A stretch of 64,000 nucleotides of DNA, taken from positions 5,220,501 to 5,284,500 of the forward strand of contig CM072341.1 of NCBI GenBank assembly GCA_036874045.1, written 5' to 3'. The position numbers and the translations under genes were made by a program. Shown here piece after piece: positions 44,268 to 56,651 of this stretch. Origin of the DNA: Cymodocea nodosa (lineage: Eukaryota; Streptophyta; Magnoliopsida; Alismatales; Cymodoceaceae). Each line of letters opens with the position of its first letter. Position 1 is the stretch's first letter. The notes under the pieces were generated by a model. That model was not told the DNA's origin. It searched no databases and saw only the letters and a program-made list of their open reading frames with translations.

Positions 44268-44443
44268 CTGTTTTTGTTTGTATCTGAATACAAAATGTAA
44301 TGTTTGTATTCCTTATTTGATTCATTGAACAATACATTTTTCTATAAATGCATTCTATTCTTATTATTGTTTACAGAAAGTGTTGTTGTAAATATATCTC
44401 TTACTATATATATATTCTCTGTAATTATCTTTTTGATTAATGA

Positions 44444-44758
44444 CAAAAAGGGGGAGAAATGTTATAAAAAGATGATTATCATTTTAATTGCAAATAATAT
44501 AAAGGGAGATGATATTTATGGTTATTGTAATCTAACAGATGATAATTAGAGAAATGATACTTATATAATTATTAATATCTGAAAGTTTTAGTTCTGAGAG
44601 GTGAAATTTACACAAACAATAGAAATAAGCTTAAGTGAACTTAAGTCAACAAACTTGTTTGTTGAATTAAAAGTTAACCCAATGAAGGTGCTTAGTTGAG
44701 TTAAATATATTTCATAATTGATTTAATATGGTTTTGTCATCATCAAAAAGGGGGAGAT
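44444..44758 (+). promoter_or_regulatory. copia polypurine tracts (two)
   Basis: GACAAAAAGGGGGAGAAA (about 44442-44459) and CATCAAAAAGGGGGAGAT (44741-44758) are the paired tracts seen in SIRE/Maximus elements. The second sits directly before the LTR start TGTTGAG at 44759. Palindromic GAACTTAAGTC sequence lies between. Confidence 0.85.
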
Positions 44759-46341
44759 TGTTGAGTATTTTGTTTTGATGATGTGTGTTGAATGAAATTA
44801 AGCATATTTGCTCAATTACTATTGCTTGTGAAAGGAAATTAAAATCATTAATTAATACAGAAAAAGCTTACTGATATAAATACTTGTCTGTATTGGATCT
44901 GAAATTATACTAAGTTAATAACTAGTCGTTTCATTGCATTAATTTCTCATTTAACGAAACATTAAGTTAACGTGTGTTTTTATTGAAAAACATGATATGT
45001 TTTAAAGTTATATTTTCTGTATCATGAACAGTGCACGTTTAGACAACTCGTTAAGTTAGAGTTTTGTTTGTATAGAGATCACATGAGAACTCGTCAAGTT
45101 AGAGGCTTAAAGGTTAAAATAGGTCACGTGAGAACTCGTCAAGTTAGTGTTATACACGTGGTGAAATTATAAGTTACGAATGTTATATTGTATCACGTGA
45201 GGTGCACATGTTTAACTCGTTAGGTTAACATAATTAAACGCGTTGAGTTGCTATATTGAACACTTAGGCAATGTATTAGGTTAGTGTTATAAACTTAAGT
45301 TGTTATTTTTTGCACGTGGTAAAATTCTTATTATAAAAACATTTGTTTATTACTGGTTCGTTGAGTTATCGTAACACAACATAGATGGTTCGTTGAGTTA
45401 GCGTAACACCACAGAGATAGTTCGTTGAGTTAGCTACAGTACTTGTCACGTGAGTTGGCACATAAGGAACTCGTTAAGTTAGAAACGTTAAGTTATATAT
45501 ATACTTGTGTTACTCGTTTAGTTAACATTAAAGTAACGACTTCTTATTATACTTGATGAAATATTTTGGATGAGAAAGTTTATTTTGCAGGAAATTTTTC
45601 AAAGATCTAGGATTGATGATTAAACAAAATTCGAAATGTAAACGTGGGTCATAATGTGTGTATTTCGATGAAGGAAAAAGGAAAGACATGAAGAAGTGGA
45701 AAACTGGTAGTGATTAAACGTGGAGGATATGCATGAAATGAAGATATAATATAAAAGGCGTAGAATTCTCGTTGATCAAATTATCCCTACACATCAAACG
45801 AAAAATCTTTTCAAGGATCAAAAACACCTCTTCGGGGAAAATCTCCCAAGTGAAAGAAAATTCAGTGAAGCATAAAAAGATAAGATATATGTCACTGAAG
45901 ATTTGAAGTATCAAATGGAAGCAAATTCAGTGAAGCATAAAAAGGTAAGATTTACGTCATTGAAGATTTAAAGTATTAGAAGAAAGCAAATTCGGTGAAG
46001 CATAAAAAGACAAGATATTCGTCACTGAAGAATTGTTGAAGAAGAAAGAGAAGAAGAAGAAGAAGAAAGATCTTAAACAGGGAGAAATGTTTTAAATTTT
46101 GCAAATTAGTTTTCTCTGTTTGTAGTTATGAAATTGTTTAGATGATACATGGTATTGAGATATAATTGAATCTACAATTTCTAAGGAGAATTGAATTGTA
46201 TATTGTAATTGAAACCTTGAATAAAAATGATTTTATGAAAACAATGTCTCGACTTGTTTTTGAGTTTTAAAGTTTCAATTACATTCAAAAATATTGAAAA
46301 ACACAATTCACCCCCCTCTTGTGTAGCCATACGGTCCTACA
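44759..46341 (+). repeat. copia LTR, first
   Basis: Begins TGTTGAGTATTTTGTTTTGATG after the polypurine tract. Ends CGGTCCTACA before a decayed tRNA-Met PBS. It contains clusters of AACTCGTTAAGTTAG, ACGCGTTGAGTT, GGTTCGTTGAGTTA and CACGTG boxes (44930-45560), and three direct repeats near 45820-46040 (GAAGCATAAAAAG ... GTCACTGAAG). It is the 3' LTR of the first copia unit and precedes the second. Confidence 0.85.
45750..45757 (+). promoter_or_regulatory. copia LTR TATA box
   Basis: TATAAAAG in AAGATATAATATAAAAGGCG, with repeated GAAGCATAAAAAG elements downstream. Confidence 0.55.
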
Positions 46342-46344
46342 ACA

Positions 46345-46353
46345 TGGTATTGG
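46345..46353 (+). promoter_or_regulatory. decayed tRNA-Met primer binding site
   Basis: TGGTATTGG stands where TGGTATCAGAGC is expected, three bases after the LTR end. The third copia keeps the intact site at 59509-59520. Confidence 0.55.
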
Positions 46354-48250
46354 TTTACACGATGCATCTTCTGAAAATTATATATTGCATGATGGTATTG
46401 CTAAAAGTAATGTCTTTATTTCCAATACTAAGAATAGTAAGAGAAAAACTATTCCGTGTGTAATTAAAAAGGGAGATAAATATGTGCAAATTGATAAAAT
46501 GCAGCATATAAATGATAGTACATGATGCAAGAATGTCAAAAGAAATTTTCAGAAAAATCAAGCTAAGACATTTAAGAATCTTAATATTTTTGATCAGTTT
46601 TCTTTATATTTAAAAAATATTGTATATTGGAATCAGCAATCAAATAATTTCAATTTTGGTTTACATAGAGATAAATGTTCTGATGTTTATAACACTAAGA
46701 GAAATAAACACAAGAATAATTATCAAAAAATAGATAAGTTGAAGTTTAAAAATATTGATTATTTTGATATGACTCTCTCTAAAATTCTTAGACCAACTCA
46801 AAAATGGGTTCTAAGAGATAAAATCTCTTTTTGACTGTTTTGTAGGTACACAAATCAAAATGGATAATGGATAGTGGAGCATCCAACCACATGACTGGAG
46901 ATATACAATTACTTACAGAAATAACAAAGACCAAGAACGAACAAGTTACCTTTGGAAATAAAAGCAAAATAAATAAATATCCTTGGGTCTAGCAAGGTTC
47001 AGGTAATTGAGAAATGCTTTGTAAATGATGTCTTATTAGTGGAAAACTTAGGTTTTAATTTATTGATTGTTCCTGTTTTAATGAAGTTTTACAGAGTAAA
47101 ATTATGGACATGTCTACAAACGAAATTTTATTCACTACATATAAGAAAGGATCCGTTTGTATTCTGAATTTGCCTTCTAATATTATTAAAGACAATGCTT
47201 GCTTAATTGCAAAATCAAATGAAGTTATTTTATGGCATAGAAGGCTAGGACACTCAAACTTAAAATTATTACAAAAGGTGTCTAAAAGAATCTAGATAGA
47301 GGTTTACCTAGTATTAAGTACTCGAAAGAGTTTATGTGTGATGCATGTTAACTAGGTAAATTACATAAAACATCCTTTAAAAGTTTAAATGAAATAACAA
47401 GCAAAAGAGTATTAGAACTAGTGCATATGGATTTATTTGGACCTACTAGGACAACCAGTCTAGGAGGTAAACATTATGCTTTTGTACTAGTTGATGACTA
47501 TTATAGATTTACTTGGGTCTATTTTCTAGCTAATAAAACTGAAGTTTTTGAAATATTTAAGATATTCTGTAATAAAGTTCAGAATGAGCAAAATGTTAAA
47601 ATTCAAAAACATAGGAGTGATCATGATACAGAATTTGATAATGATCAAATAGACACTTTTTGTGAAGAATTAGGCATAGATCATAAGTACTCATTTCTAA
47701 GAGCTCCTTCACAAAATGGGATAGTAGAACGTAAAAACAGATCACTTTAGGAAATGTCTAGAACCATGTTAAATGAGAATAAGTTACCCCTATTTCTTTG
47801 GGCAGAAGTAGTTCATAGAGCATGCTATGTTATAAATAGAGTACATCTAAGACCAATTTTAGATAAAACTCCTTATGAGATATGGTATAACAGGGTTCCC
47901 AAAATAAGTTATTTAAAACCCTTTGGCTATAAGTGTTTTATTTTAAACACTAAGGAATGAAGAGACAAATTTAGAGCCAAATCAGATGGAGGTATTTTTG
48001 TTGGTTATTTAATTAGAAGTAAGGCATATAGAGTTTATAACAAATCAACAAAAACCATTGAGGAAATCCTACATGTGAAATTTCATGAAAATTCTCATTT
48101 GGATGTTAGACATGCTGAAAACTTTAATTCAGAAATTCTCCCAGAAATGGTACCAAATGATGTTGACAGAGAAATTGAGAGATTATCTGACAAAATAAGA
48201 AATATAAACTTAAATGATGAAAACTTAGAAGAAAATAATGTCATACCTAT
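46354..48250 (+). pseudogene. second copia: gag remnant, protease, integrase
   Basis: A short Lys/Asn-rich gag remnant (to about 46830) is followed by the protease active site in KWIMDSGASNHMTGDIQLL (about 46857). The pre-integrase zinc region follows (ILWHRRLGHSNLKLLQ, 47104-47295). The integrase core (47421-47960) has HMDLFGPTRT, RSDHDTEFDN (Asp for the usual Gly) and NGIVERKN. Stops near 47294, 47350, 47748 and 47960 break it. The gag N-terminus and zinc knuckle are missing, so the region after the LTR is deleted. Very close to the first copia unit in sequence. Confidence 0.88.
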
Positions 48251-50919
48251 AGAAATATGGAACAACATAGAAATTGGTGCTATGTTTCATCTCATCCTAT
48301 CGATCAGATAATAGGCAATCCTAATCAAGGAGTTAGGACTAGGTCATCAGTAGTCAACATTTGTGGTGCTTATTCATTTGTTTCTTTACTAGAACCTAAG
48401 AAAATTGAAGATGCCTTAGAAGATGAATTTTGGTATTTAGCTATGCAAGATGAGCTAAATCAATTTATAAGAAATGAGGTATGGGACCTAGTTCCACCTC
48501 CTGCAAATCAGTCCATAATAGGAATAAGGTGGGTATTTAGAAACAAAGTAGATCAAGATGGACATATTGTTAAAAATAAAGCTAGATTAGTTGCTCAAGG
48601 TTACAAGCAAGAGGAAGGAATTGACTATGATGAAAAATTTGCTCCTGTTGTTAGACTAGAATCAATACGAATTTTGTTAGCATATGCTTGTTATATGGAT
48701 TTCAAATTATATCAAATAGATGTTAAGACTGCCTTTTTAAATGGATATATAAAAGAAGAAGTGTATGTAAAACAACCTTTAGGTTTTGAAGATTCAAAAT
48801 ATCTTGAGTTTGTTTATACGCTTAAGAAGGCATTATATGGCCTTAAACAAGCCCCTAGGTCTTGGTGTGAGAGATTATCTAAATTTCTTATGGAAAATGG
48901 TATTTTATGGGAAAGGCAGATCACACTCTTTTTATCAAGAAGATCGAAAAAGATATATTGGTAATTCAAATCTATGTAGATGACATCATATTTGGAGCAA
49001 CAAATGATAAATTAGTTGAGTCCTTTTCGAAAGACATGACTAATCAATTTGAAATGAGTATGATGAGTGAACTATCAATTTTTCTAGGCTTACAAATTAA
49101 GCAATTAGATCAAGGTACTTTTATTTCACAAGAAAAATATACTCAAGATTTATTAAAGAGGTTTGGTTTAGACAACACTTAAACAAAGAATACACCAATG
49201 AGTACTATCACTAAGTTGGATAAAGATGACTCTAGAAAAACTATAGATGTAAAATAATATAGAAGTATGATTGATTCATTACTTTATTTAACAGCTAGCC
49301 GACCAGATATTATGTTTAATTTGTGTACTTGTGCTAGATATCAATCTAATCCTAAGGAATCACACCTACTTGCTGTTAAACGAATTTTTAAATATCTATT
49401 AGGAACCATCAATTTCAAACTGTTTTACTTTAAACACAGTTCTTTTAATTTAGTAGGTTAGGGGGGGTTTGTGCACTCAGAATCTGACGGAATTGAAAAT
49501 TTTTTCTGTCAGATTTTGAGTCGTAATGTGTTTGTGCATTTTGGAATTCAAATTCTCAAGGAATTTGAATTCCAATCACATGTAAAGGTTTAGGTCGGAA
49601 TTCATTTTCCAAAAGATTTCTCGACGCTCACCCTCACTTGTTGAAGTATATATTGTTAATATTTTTATTTAATTAATTATTTTAATATTATTTTTATTAA
49701 AAATAAAATATTAATTATTTTATTATTATTATTATTATTATTTAATTTTATAATATTAAAATCATAAATATTATTTAATTTAATTATTATTATTATTTTA
49801 TTTATTATATTATATTATTTAATATATAATATCAAAATTTCAAAAACTATATAATTTTTCTAACTTTCTGTGGCTAACACAAACGAAGTCTTAAAAGTCA
49901 TTTATAGCTAATAGAATGTTTAGAATTATATTTTTTATAATCAAAGTATTTCAATAATTATTTATTATTTACTTTCATTTATTCACTTTATAATAATTAT
50001 ATTTGTAAAAAAGTTATTTATTATTACATTACGAGAAATATAGAATTTATAATTAACCTTTTATTGTTTTAAACATGTATTATAATTAAAAAGTTATCAA
50101 TTTCTGTAATTTTTGATTTATTTTTTATAATGATATACTTAATTAATTGATAAATGATATATAAACATTTAATTTAATAATATGTTCATTTATTAACGTA
50201 AGTAATTCATTTCTTGATTAATTACATTTTCACCGATTACTTTAATTCATTACTTAACTTTATTAAAAATCAATTCTGTTCAACTCCCTTCAATTCTGTC
50301 ATGTGCATAAACACCTAAATTTCAATTTCTATCAAATTCCTAAACATGCACAAACACCTAGATTTTGAATTCTTTCCATCAAATTCTATAGAAATCAAAT
50401 TCCGTTAAAATTCAAATTCTATGGAATTCAAATTCTAGGTGCACAAACAGGCCCTTATAGTGATGCTGATTTCGTAGGATGTAAGCTTGAAAGAAAAAGC
50501 ACCAGTGGCACTTGTCAATTATTAGGAAATTCTTTAGTGTCAGGTTTAGCAAAAGCAAAATTGTGTAGCATTATCTACAACTGAAGCTGAATATATAGCT
50601 GCCACATTTTGCTGTGCTCAAATCCTGTGGATTAGACAAACTTTAAAAGATTTTAATTTAGACTATGAACCAACTAAGATTTTTTGTGATAGTAGTTCTG
50701 CAATAAGTTTGTCTAAAAATCCTGTCTTACATTCACGAGCTAAACATATAGAAGTTTGACATCATTTTCTAAGGGATAATGTTATAAAAGGAAAAATAGT
50801 ATTAAATTTTGTTCCTACCACAGAACAATTAGCAGATCTATTTACAAAACCCTTAAATGAAAATACCTTTTCAAAATTACGATTAGAACTTGGTATCTAT
50901 AGGTTATCTAATGTTTAAA
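48251..50919 (+). pseudogene. second copia: reverse transcriptase and RNase H, split by a DNA transposon
   Basis: RT runs 48257-49182 ([52 protein letters not shown]). A frameshift near 48900 is followed by IQIYVDDIIFGAT with the intact YVDD. RNase H is interrupted after SFNLVG at 49460 by a 994-bp insertion and resumes at YSDADFVGCKLERKSTSGTC (50455). Removing the insertion and one TTA restores the frame. Further stops and a frameshift (near 50540 and 50757) follow, ending FTKPLNENTFSKLRLELGIY at a TAA at 50917. It would copy element RNA into DNA. Confidence 0.9.
49461..50454. mobile_element. Harbinger/Tourist-like non-autonomous DNA transposon
   Basis: A 994-bp insertion is flanked by TTA duplications (49458-49460 and 50455-50457). 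The ends GGGGGGGTTTGTGCAC and GTGCACAAACAGGCCC form a terminal inverted repeat (13 of 16 matching, including GTTTGTGCAC). Subterminal copies of GGAATTCAAATTC and its complement are present. There is no coding capacity; the middle is ATT-rich. The TTA target and G-rich ends fit the PIF/Harbinger superfamily. It is more recent than the RNase H gene it splits. Confidence 0.85.
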
Positions 50920-51734
50920 TTGTCCTGTTCATTGCATTTTGGTTTGTTATAAAGGTAGTTTTAGAATTTAATGTCTTTATTATTAAAAAAAAAACAAAAC
51001 AAAATATCTATTTTCGAATTACAGTTTTCTAGTAGTTAAGAATTTATGAAATTCTGATTTTTATTGAAGTCAATTTATTTAAGAAAAATTCAGAAAAGAT
51101 TACTTAAGGAAAGTTAATTTAATTCAATGTGAGTGCCAACTGTATTTTTGTTACTTATGTATATGCTATTATAGAGATTTTAATAGGAAAATACATAGAA
51201 AGTATGTATTTTTTATTAAAGGAAAGTTATTAACATTCTGTTAGAAAAATTAAGTCTTGCGATTGCCTCTAATTTAATTTACTGTCTTATTTTATTTCTT
51301 TTTTTGTCTGCAATTACTTGAGTAATTAAGTCCGTTGGGAGATCTTAAACCCTAATCACTTAAACTAACTAGTTTGGGATGTGCTGACTAAAAACTCATT
51401 TTGCAAGTAGTTCAGATTATATTAAAAAAAAAAAAAAATTTACCTGTTCTCACTTGTCATTGAGTAACTAGTTATCTTTCCCCTAAGCAAGGGATTGCGA
51501 TCACGTAAAAAGATGATATTGTGGGAGGTAATACATAAAATATATACATATGAATGTTGAAGATATTTCATTTGAAGAGGAATGTACAAATATTCTTCCT
51601 CTAAGTATATCTTGGATAGAAACTTTTGATTTTTGGTGTGGTTGCTTACACTACAATTTGTACATATGGTTATGTCTGTTACAGTATATAATATACTTGT
51701 TGATAAATGTATATAATCAATAACATACATAGTT
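50920..51734 (+). other. second copia pol-env spacer
   Basis: No sense gene seen. A region around 51300-51420 has the order CTTGAGTAATTAAGTCCG, GGGATGTGCTGACTAAAAAC, TCATTTTGCAAGTAG. This loosely follows the noncoding block at 40990-41160 and may be a diverged copy. Confidence 0.45.
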
Positions 51735-53071
51735 ACAAATTGAATATCACACTACCAATGTCTCAAGTATAGAAATTTCAGAAATACAGAATGAATCTAT
51801 TATAGAACATTCTTTCCTACAGAGACAGTTGTTGTATAGATCAATCATAGACATAAATGTTGCTAATAGACAGATTGATACAGAGACTGTTGCTACTGAT
51901 ATGTCTCAAGAAGAACAAATAGAAGAATTTCAGCAGATTATTGATACGACAATAACAGATATTTCAGACACTTTCTCCAGCTTTGATAGAAATTCCACTA
52001 GTTTTGAAAGCTCTGAAAATATAGATACTATTGATAATATTGAAACCAGTCCTAGATCAGAACATCATGACAGGAAAATACCTAATCCTGAACAGAGTTT
52101 AGACGAAAATACATTATTATGGTTCAGAAATAGTTCCTATTATGAAAAATTTCAAACATATAGAACTTTTACAGTTTTATACTCAAGACCAGTTAAGTTT
52201 GAAGGGATGGCACATATACGAGAAATGTTTGAATTTCAAGGCTTGTTGACTCTACTTCCACAACAGCTAGGCCATCTTGTTATACCAGAACTTATCAATT
52301 GTTTTTACTCAAACTTAATAGTGGAAGAAGGTATTCCTGTTTCCAATAAACAAGACAATGACATATATTTAACTCTAGATTTACTTTATCAAGTACTTGG
52401 TCTGAAAAATGAAGGACTTAAATTATCAGAAAGAAAACAGGTTTATCAATTGGGATGGGACATTAAAAGTTTAGCCAAAGATCCAACCGCCAACAAACCA
52501 ATGAGATTACTAAATGATTTAAATGGCCAAGCACGTTTTATTACAAAAATACTACATGCTTCATTGTTTCAGAGGTTTGGTCATGGTGTAGAAGTTGGCA
52601 GATATTGTCTTTATGCTACATATGCATTAATTAACCATATACAGGTGAATTGGTATGATATTTTTGTTTCTCATATCTTACATTTACAGAGTAAATTATT
52701 TTATGGTGATACGATTTTGAGAATTGTGACAAGTCAAACAGATATTACACCTTGGCCATAGAAAAGATTAAAGTCAAGATCTTTCTCTACAAAGGAACTA
52801 CAAAAATACTAGGAAGCAGATACACCTGTAGTTCGACAACAACTACAACATGATAGGCAAACATAGTCACAACAACAACAAACAACACAATTTTCCAAGT
52901 ATACATACAGATACAAATACAGGTATAAATACAGACATCCATACTGAATTTTTACAGCAACCATCACAAGTTTCACAAAATGATTTAGATCAAACAGTAA
53001 TTGATCAAATAAACAGAGTAAGTACAGAAATTGCAAAGCAAATTTTAGATACTCTAATTAGTATTTTTTGA
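51735..53071 (+). pseudogene. env-like third ORF of second copia unit
   Basis: Open from about 51735 to a TAG at 52759, then continuing in pieces to 53071. It has an acidic Ser/Thr/Asp-rich N-terminal part and then the conserved block (YYEKFQTYRTFTVLYSRPVK, MFEFQGLLTLLPQQ, LINCFYSNL, LDLLYQVLGLKNEGLKL, ITKILHASLFQRFGHGVEVG, SKLFYGDTILRI). A Gln-rich stretch and a final helix (DQTVIDQINRVSTEIAKQIL) follow. It matches 43158-44267 in order and spacing. One stop and one frameshift near the end separate it from an intact gene, so it is the best preserved env-like ORF here. Confidence 0.75.
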
Positions 53072-53308
53072 AGATAAAGAGGCTTGTGATTATACAAATT
53101 ATGTATTACATGATTTATGTATTGTAATTTGTTTCCAAAAATATTATGTAAACTGTTTACTACATTTAATGCTCATGTGATTATTTTTCAAAGTTTATAT
53201 TTAAACAGTTTATGCTTAATCAATGAAAGTTATGCATGTTTAAAAATATCTTTTTGAACGATATGTACTTAGAATATTTTTCTTCCTTACATTTTATTTA
53301 CTTTTTTA

Positions 53309-53379
53309 TAATGCCAAAAAGGGGGAGAAGAGAGATTATTTGACTTATTAGGTTTTGACATCATCAAAAAGGGGGAGAT
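53309..53379 (+). promoter_or_regulatory. copia polypurine tracts (two)
   Basis: GCCAAAAAGGGGGAGAAG (about 53313-53330) and CATCAAAAAGGGGGAGAT (53362-53379). The second is next to the LTR start TGTTAGG at 53380. Confidence 0.85.
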
Positions 53380-54522
53380 TGTTAGGAATTTTGTTTTGAT
53401 TATATATGCTTTATTAAAGTTTTTAAATAAGTCTAAATAATATTCTCTATGTATATTTCTCTAAGTATAATAGTTAACAGATTATCGAAAAGTTTCATTT
53501 TTATGTTAGATAAGTTAAAGTTTTCCGAAGAGTTAGATTTTGAAAGTTAAACTTTCGGATAGTTAACGTTTCGTTTTTGTCGAATAGCTTATGTTAAAAA
53601 CTCGTATAGTTAAGTTATCTATACATGTGTTTTTAATGTTTTAAGTTGTCATGTGTTTTCCATGTGCGTTTGGTAATGAAAATCGAATAGTTAGATAACT
53701 ATTCGAGTTTTTATACGCATGGATAGATAAGCCTTCGAGTTTTATAAAATGACTAATGAACAGATAAGTTTGCTATGTTTAGTCACGTGTTTTGTAGTTG
53801 AAAAAACTCGAAGAGTTATAGATAAGTATTCGAGTTTTTACAGGACTTAAAAGATAAGTGTTTGACTAAATCGAAGACTTAGAAGATATTCTACAAGACT
53901 CCAAGAAGATAAAGTTTCGGTGAATCTACGAGTGGAGATCGTAGAAATTCAAAATGATAGTGGAGAAAGTGGAAACTCAAAAAGATAGTAATTTGGATTA
54001 AAGAAAAAATTAGTACGTGGATTATGGTTTATGTATTAAGTGGATGAACATGTTGAACGTGAAGACATAGTTTGACTAGTATTAGAGAGTATGAGCTACA
54101 TTACAATTAAGGATCCCAATCTCAAAAACTAAGTCTGAATATTCAATCTGAATCCCTAATTGAAAAGTTAAGTTTGAATATTCATATTTTGAAAAAATTC
54201 TCCAACATCAGAAGAAGTTTGAAATTCCAAGCAATTTCAAAAAAGGAGCTGCAAATGCAAGAAGTTTGGAAATTCGATAACTGGAGAAGAAGAGATACAA
54301 AAGCTGAGCAAAGAGAAGGAAAGAAGCTATGTGCATAAAGATCAGGTTTTCTACAATTCGAAATTAGTTTTGAATAAAAGCTTTATTTTTCTATTTGAAT
54401 TGTATATCGAACATTACTGTATCAAAACTTTCAAGAAGGGAATTGAGCTGAACAGATATTGTAAATTCTGTCTTTACATAAAGAATAGAATTTCTTTTAT
54501 GAGTGTTTTGTGCTCTTGTTTT
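53380..54522 (+). repeat. second copia LTR, left part
   Basis: Begins TGTTAGGAATTTTGTTTTG. It contains CGGATAGTTA/GATAACTATTCGAG palindromes (53500-53900) and the 350-bp segment also found in a gypsy LTR (53623-53973). It is split by the third copia with duplication of GTTTT (54518-54522) and resumes at 62954. Confidence 0.82.
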
Positions 54523-56321
54523 TGTTAGGACCTTAAGGCTTACCAGAGGGGGGGTGAATGGTAAAAATTCATTTCTTAACCTTTTAGAAGTAGTTTAATG
54601 TAAAGTGATAGCAAGCATACAATAAAAGAAATCACATAGAGATTTTTAGGTAGTTCACCACTAACGGCTAGTCCACCCCCAAGGGATACTTGGGCTTCAC
54701 TAAACTCTTGTAAACTCACAATCACTTGCTTTAAGGTTTAAGTAAGAACCAACTAACCATTCACTTGAGCTTCCTTGTTGAAGCCTCAATCAATCCTTTC
54801 TCTGAAGTTTTAATCTGTGTACTTCAGTAAACACTATCTTGTGAACAATAGAGTTGAATGCGTGATGAGCTTCTGAAATTTGGTCTGTAAGTGTTGAAGA
54901 TGATTTGATCTCTAAAGCTTTTCTTCTGTTGAGCTTGGTGTAAGTATATGTATCAGGAAAGCGCTACTAAATCCATTGTCTGTATCTTGTATATATACAT
55001 GACATGTGCAACGATCATATTTTCTTCCAACGAATGTATTCTACTATACTTGATTAGACTCCAGTCCCAAATACGATAAGTTACAGTTTAGAAAGTCATT
55101 TCAAGATGTCTTACCGATTTTCCTATCCTTTCGGATAGTTAGCTGTGTAACTCTCCAAAGAAAATCTGTAACTCACCGAAAGATCACTTAAATCTTTCTG
55201 CTAGGTAGGATTCCAAAATATTTACTATGAGTTGTCATTCAATCGGATACTTATAACTATAACTCTACGAACAATTATGTAACTATCAGATAGTTGGCCT
55301 CTGTTAACTTTCCGATTGCTTTAATTCAGCACGTGCATAAAAGGCTGACTTAAGTTTCGGATGGTTATCCCTGTAACCCACCGAAACGCTTCAAGATTTC
55401 GGATAGTTATCTTTCTAACTCTCCGAAAACTTATCTGAGCTTCTTTTTAGAATTTTGCATGTGGGAAATTCAATGACTTAAGTTTCGGATGGTTATCCCT
55501 GTAACTCACCGAAACGCTTTAGGATTTTGGATAGTTATCTTTCTAACTCTCTGAAAACATATTTGAGCTTCTTTTTGGAATTCTGCATGTGGGAAATTCA
55601 ATGACTTAAGTTTCGAATGGTTAAACTGTAACTCACTGAAATGCCTCAGGATTTCGGATAGTTATCTTTCTAACTCTTCGAAATTTTCCTTTAAGCTTTT
55701 GACTGCCGACTTCTCTATTCTACATGTGCGTAATAGGATGACTTAAGTTCCGGAAAGTTATACCTGTAACTTACCGAAAAACTCGAATAGTTATCTAACT
55801 CTCCGAAAAGAAAACTCGGATAGTTATCTAACTCTTCGACAAGTCCTTTAAGCTTCCATTCAGTATTTCTGCTCGTGATTTATTGAATGACTTATCTTTT
55901 GAATAGTTATACCTGTAACTCTCCGAAAAACTTGAATAGTTATCTAACTCTTCGAAAAGAAAACTCGGATAGTTATCTAATTCTCCGACAAGTCCTTTAA
56001 GCTTCCATTCTATATTTCTGCACGTGATTTACTGAATGACCTAACTTTCAGATAGTTATACTTGTAACTCTCCGAAAAGTCCTTTAAGCTTCCAGATAGT
56101 TAACTCCTTAACTATCCAATCAGTCAATCCTCCTTAACCTGAGAAATATACTTCTTAACTGTCTGATTTTCTGCAGCAGCATATTCTGAGATTTACTGCC
56201 ACCTGTTTGCTACTTCGATTTGTTTGTCTTTTGATCTTTTTGCTGTACAGACTAATCCTGATAAATACAATTCAAAACCTTACATTGATTTTTGCATTAT
56301 CAAAATCTAGAGGTCCTTTCA
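54523..56321 (-). repeat. third copia 3' LTR
   Basis: About 1.8 kb, TGAAAGGACC to GGTCCTAACA on the minus strand. It is very similar to 59523-62948 after removal of the nested insertion. A TATATATAC promoter-like box lies near 54990-54998. Confidence 0.9.
55085..56130. repeat. degenerate tandem array of palindrome units in copia LTR
   Basis: Units start TGACTTAAGTTTCGGATGGTTA, carry CTGTAACTCACCGAAA, GGATAGTTATCTTTCTAACT and CTCCGAAA, and end with a CACGTG-like box. Unit starts at about 55347, 55474, 55602, 55739, 55889 and 56037 give steps of 127-150 bp. The same array is present in the other LTR (61970-62700). Confidence 0.8.
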
Positions 56322-56651
56322 ATCTCCCCCTTTTTGATAATGGCAAAAACCTTACAATGTATTACATGTATTTCTCTTCCTATGTATCTATATAGAAAAG
56401 CACACGAGGAATACAGAATAATGTAAATTTAAAGACTCCCCCTGAATTTCTCCCCTTACTTTACTGCAGCTTTGCTTACCAAAATATGATATTTCTCCCC
56501 CTTTTTTGCCAATTGTCAAAAAGAAGTGAGAAGATAGATACTGAGTTGGTGGGGCAATTATAGCTGAGTATCAAAATGTCTGAGTTGTTGCAAAAATAGA
56601 GAAGTTAGTAGAACAAGCTCCTGGTTGTGAGCTTGTAGAGTAGATATGAAA
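56322..56651 (-). other. third copia 3' noncoding region with polypurine tracts
   Basis: On the minus strand AAAAAGGGGGAGAT (56322-56335) is the tract next to the 3' LTR. An upstream tract AAAAAAGGGGGAGAAAT lies at about 56490-56506. No gene is seen and no env-like ORF is present, unlike the other two copia units. Confidence 0.75.

Noticed and set aside
44304..44549. 81-residue frame with hydrophobic residues after the env-like gene
   Set aside because: Low-complexity AT-rich sequence between the env-like stop and the polypurine tracts. Its membrane-like look comes from T-rich codons.
46254..46561. Frames across the first copia LTR end
   Set aside because: They span the LTR/PBS border; only the part after the PBS looks like degraded gag.
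52809..53036. 75-residue Cys/Tyr-rich minus-strand frame
   Set aside because: It is the complement of the CAA-rich (Gln) end of the env-like gene.
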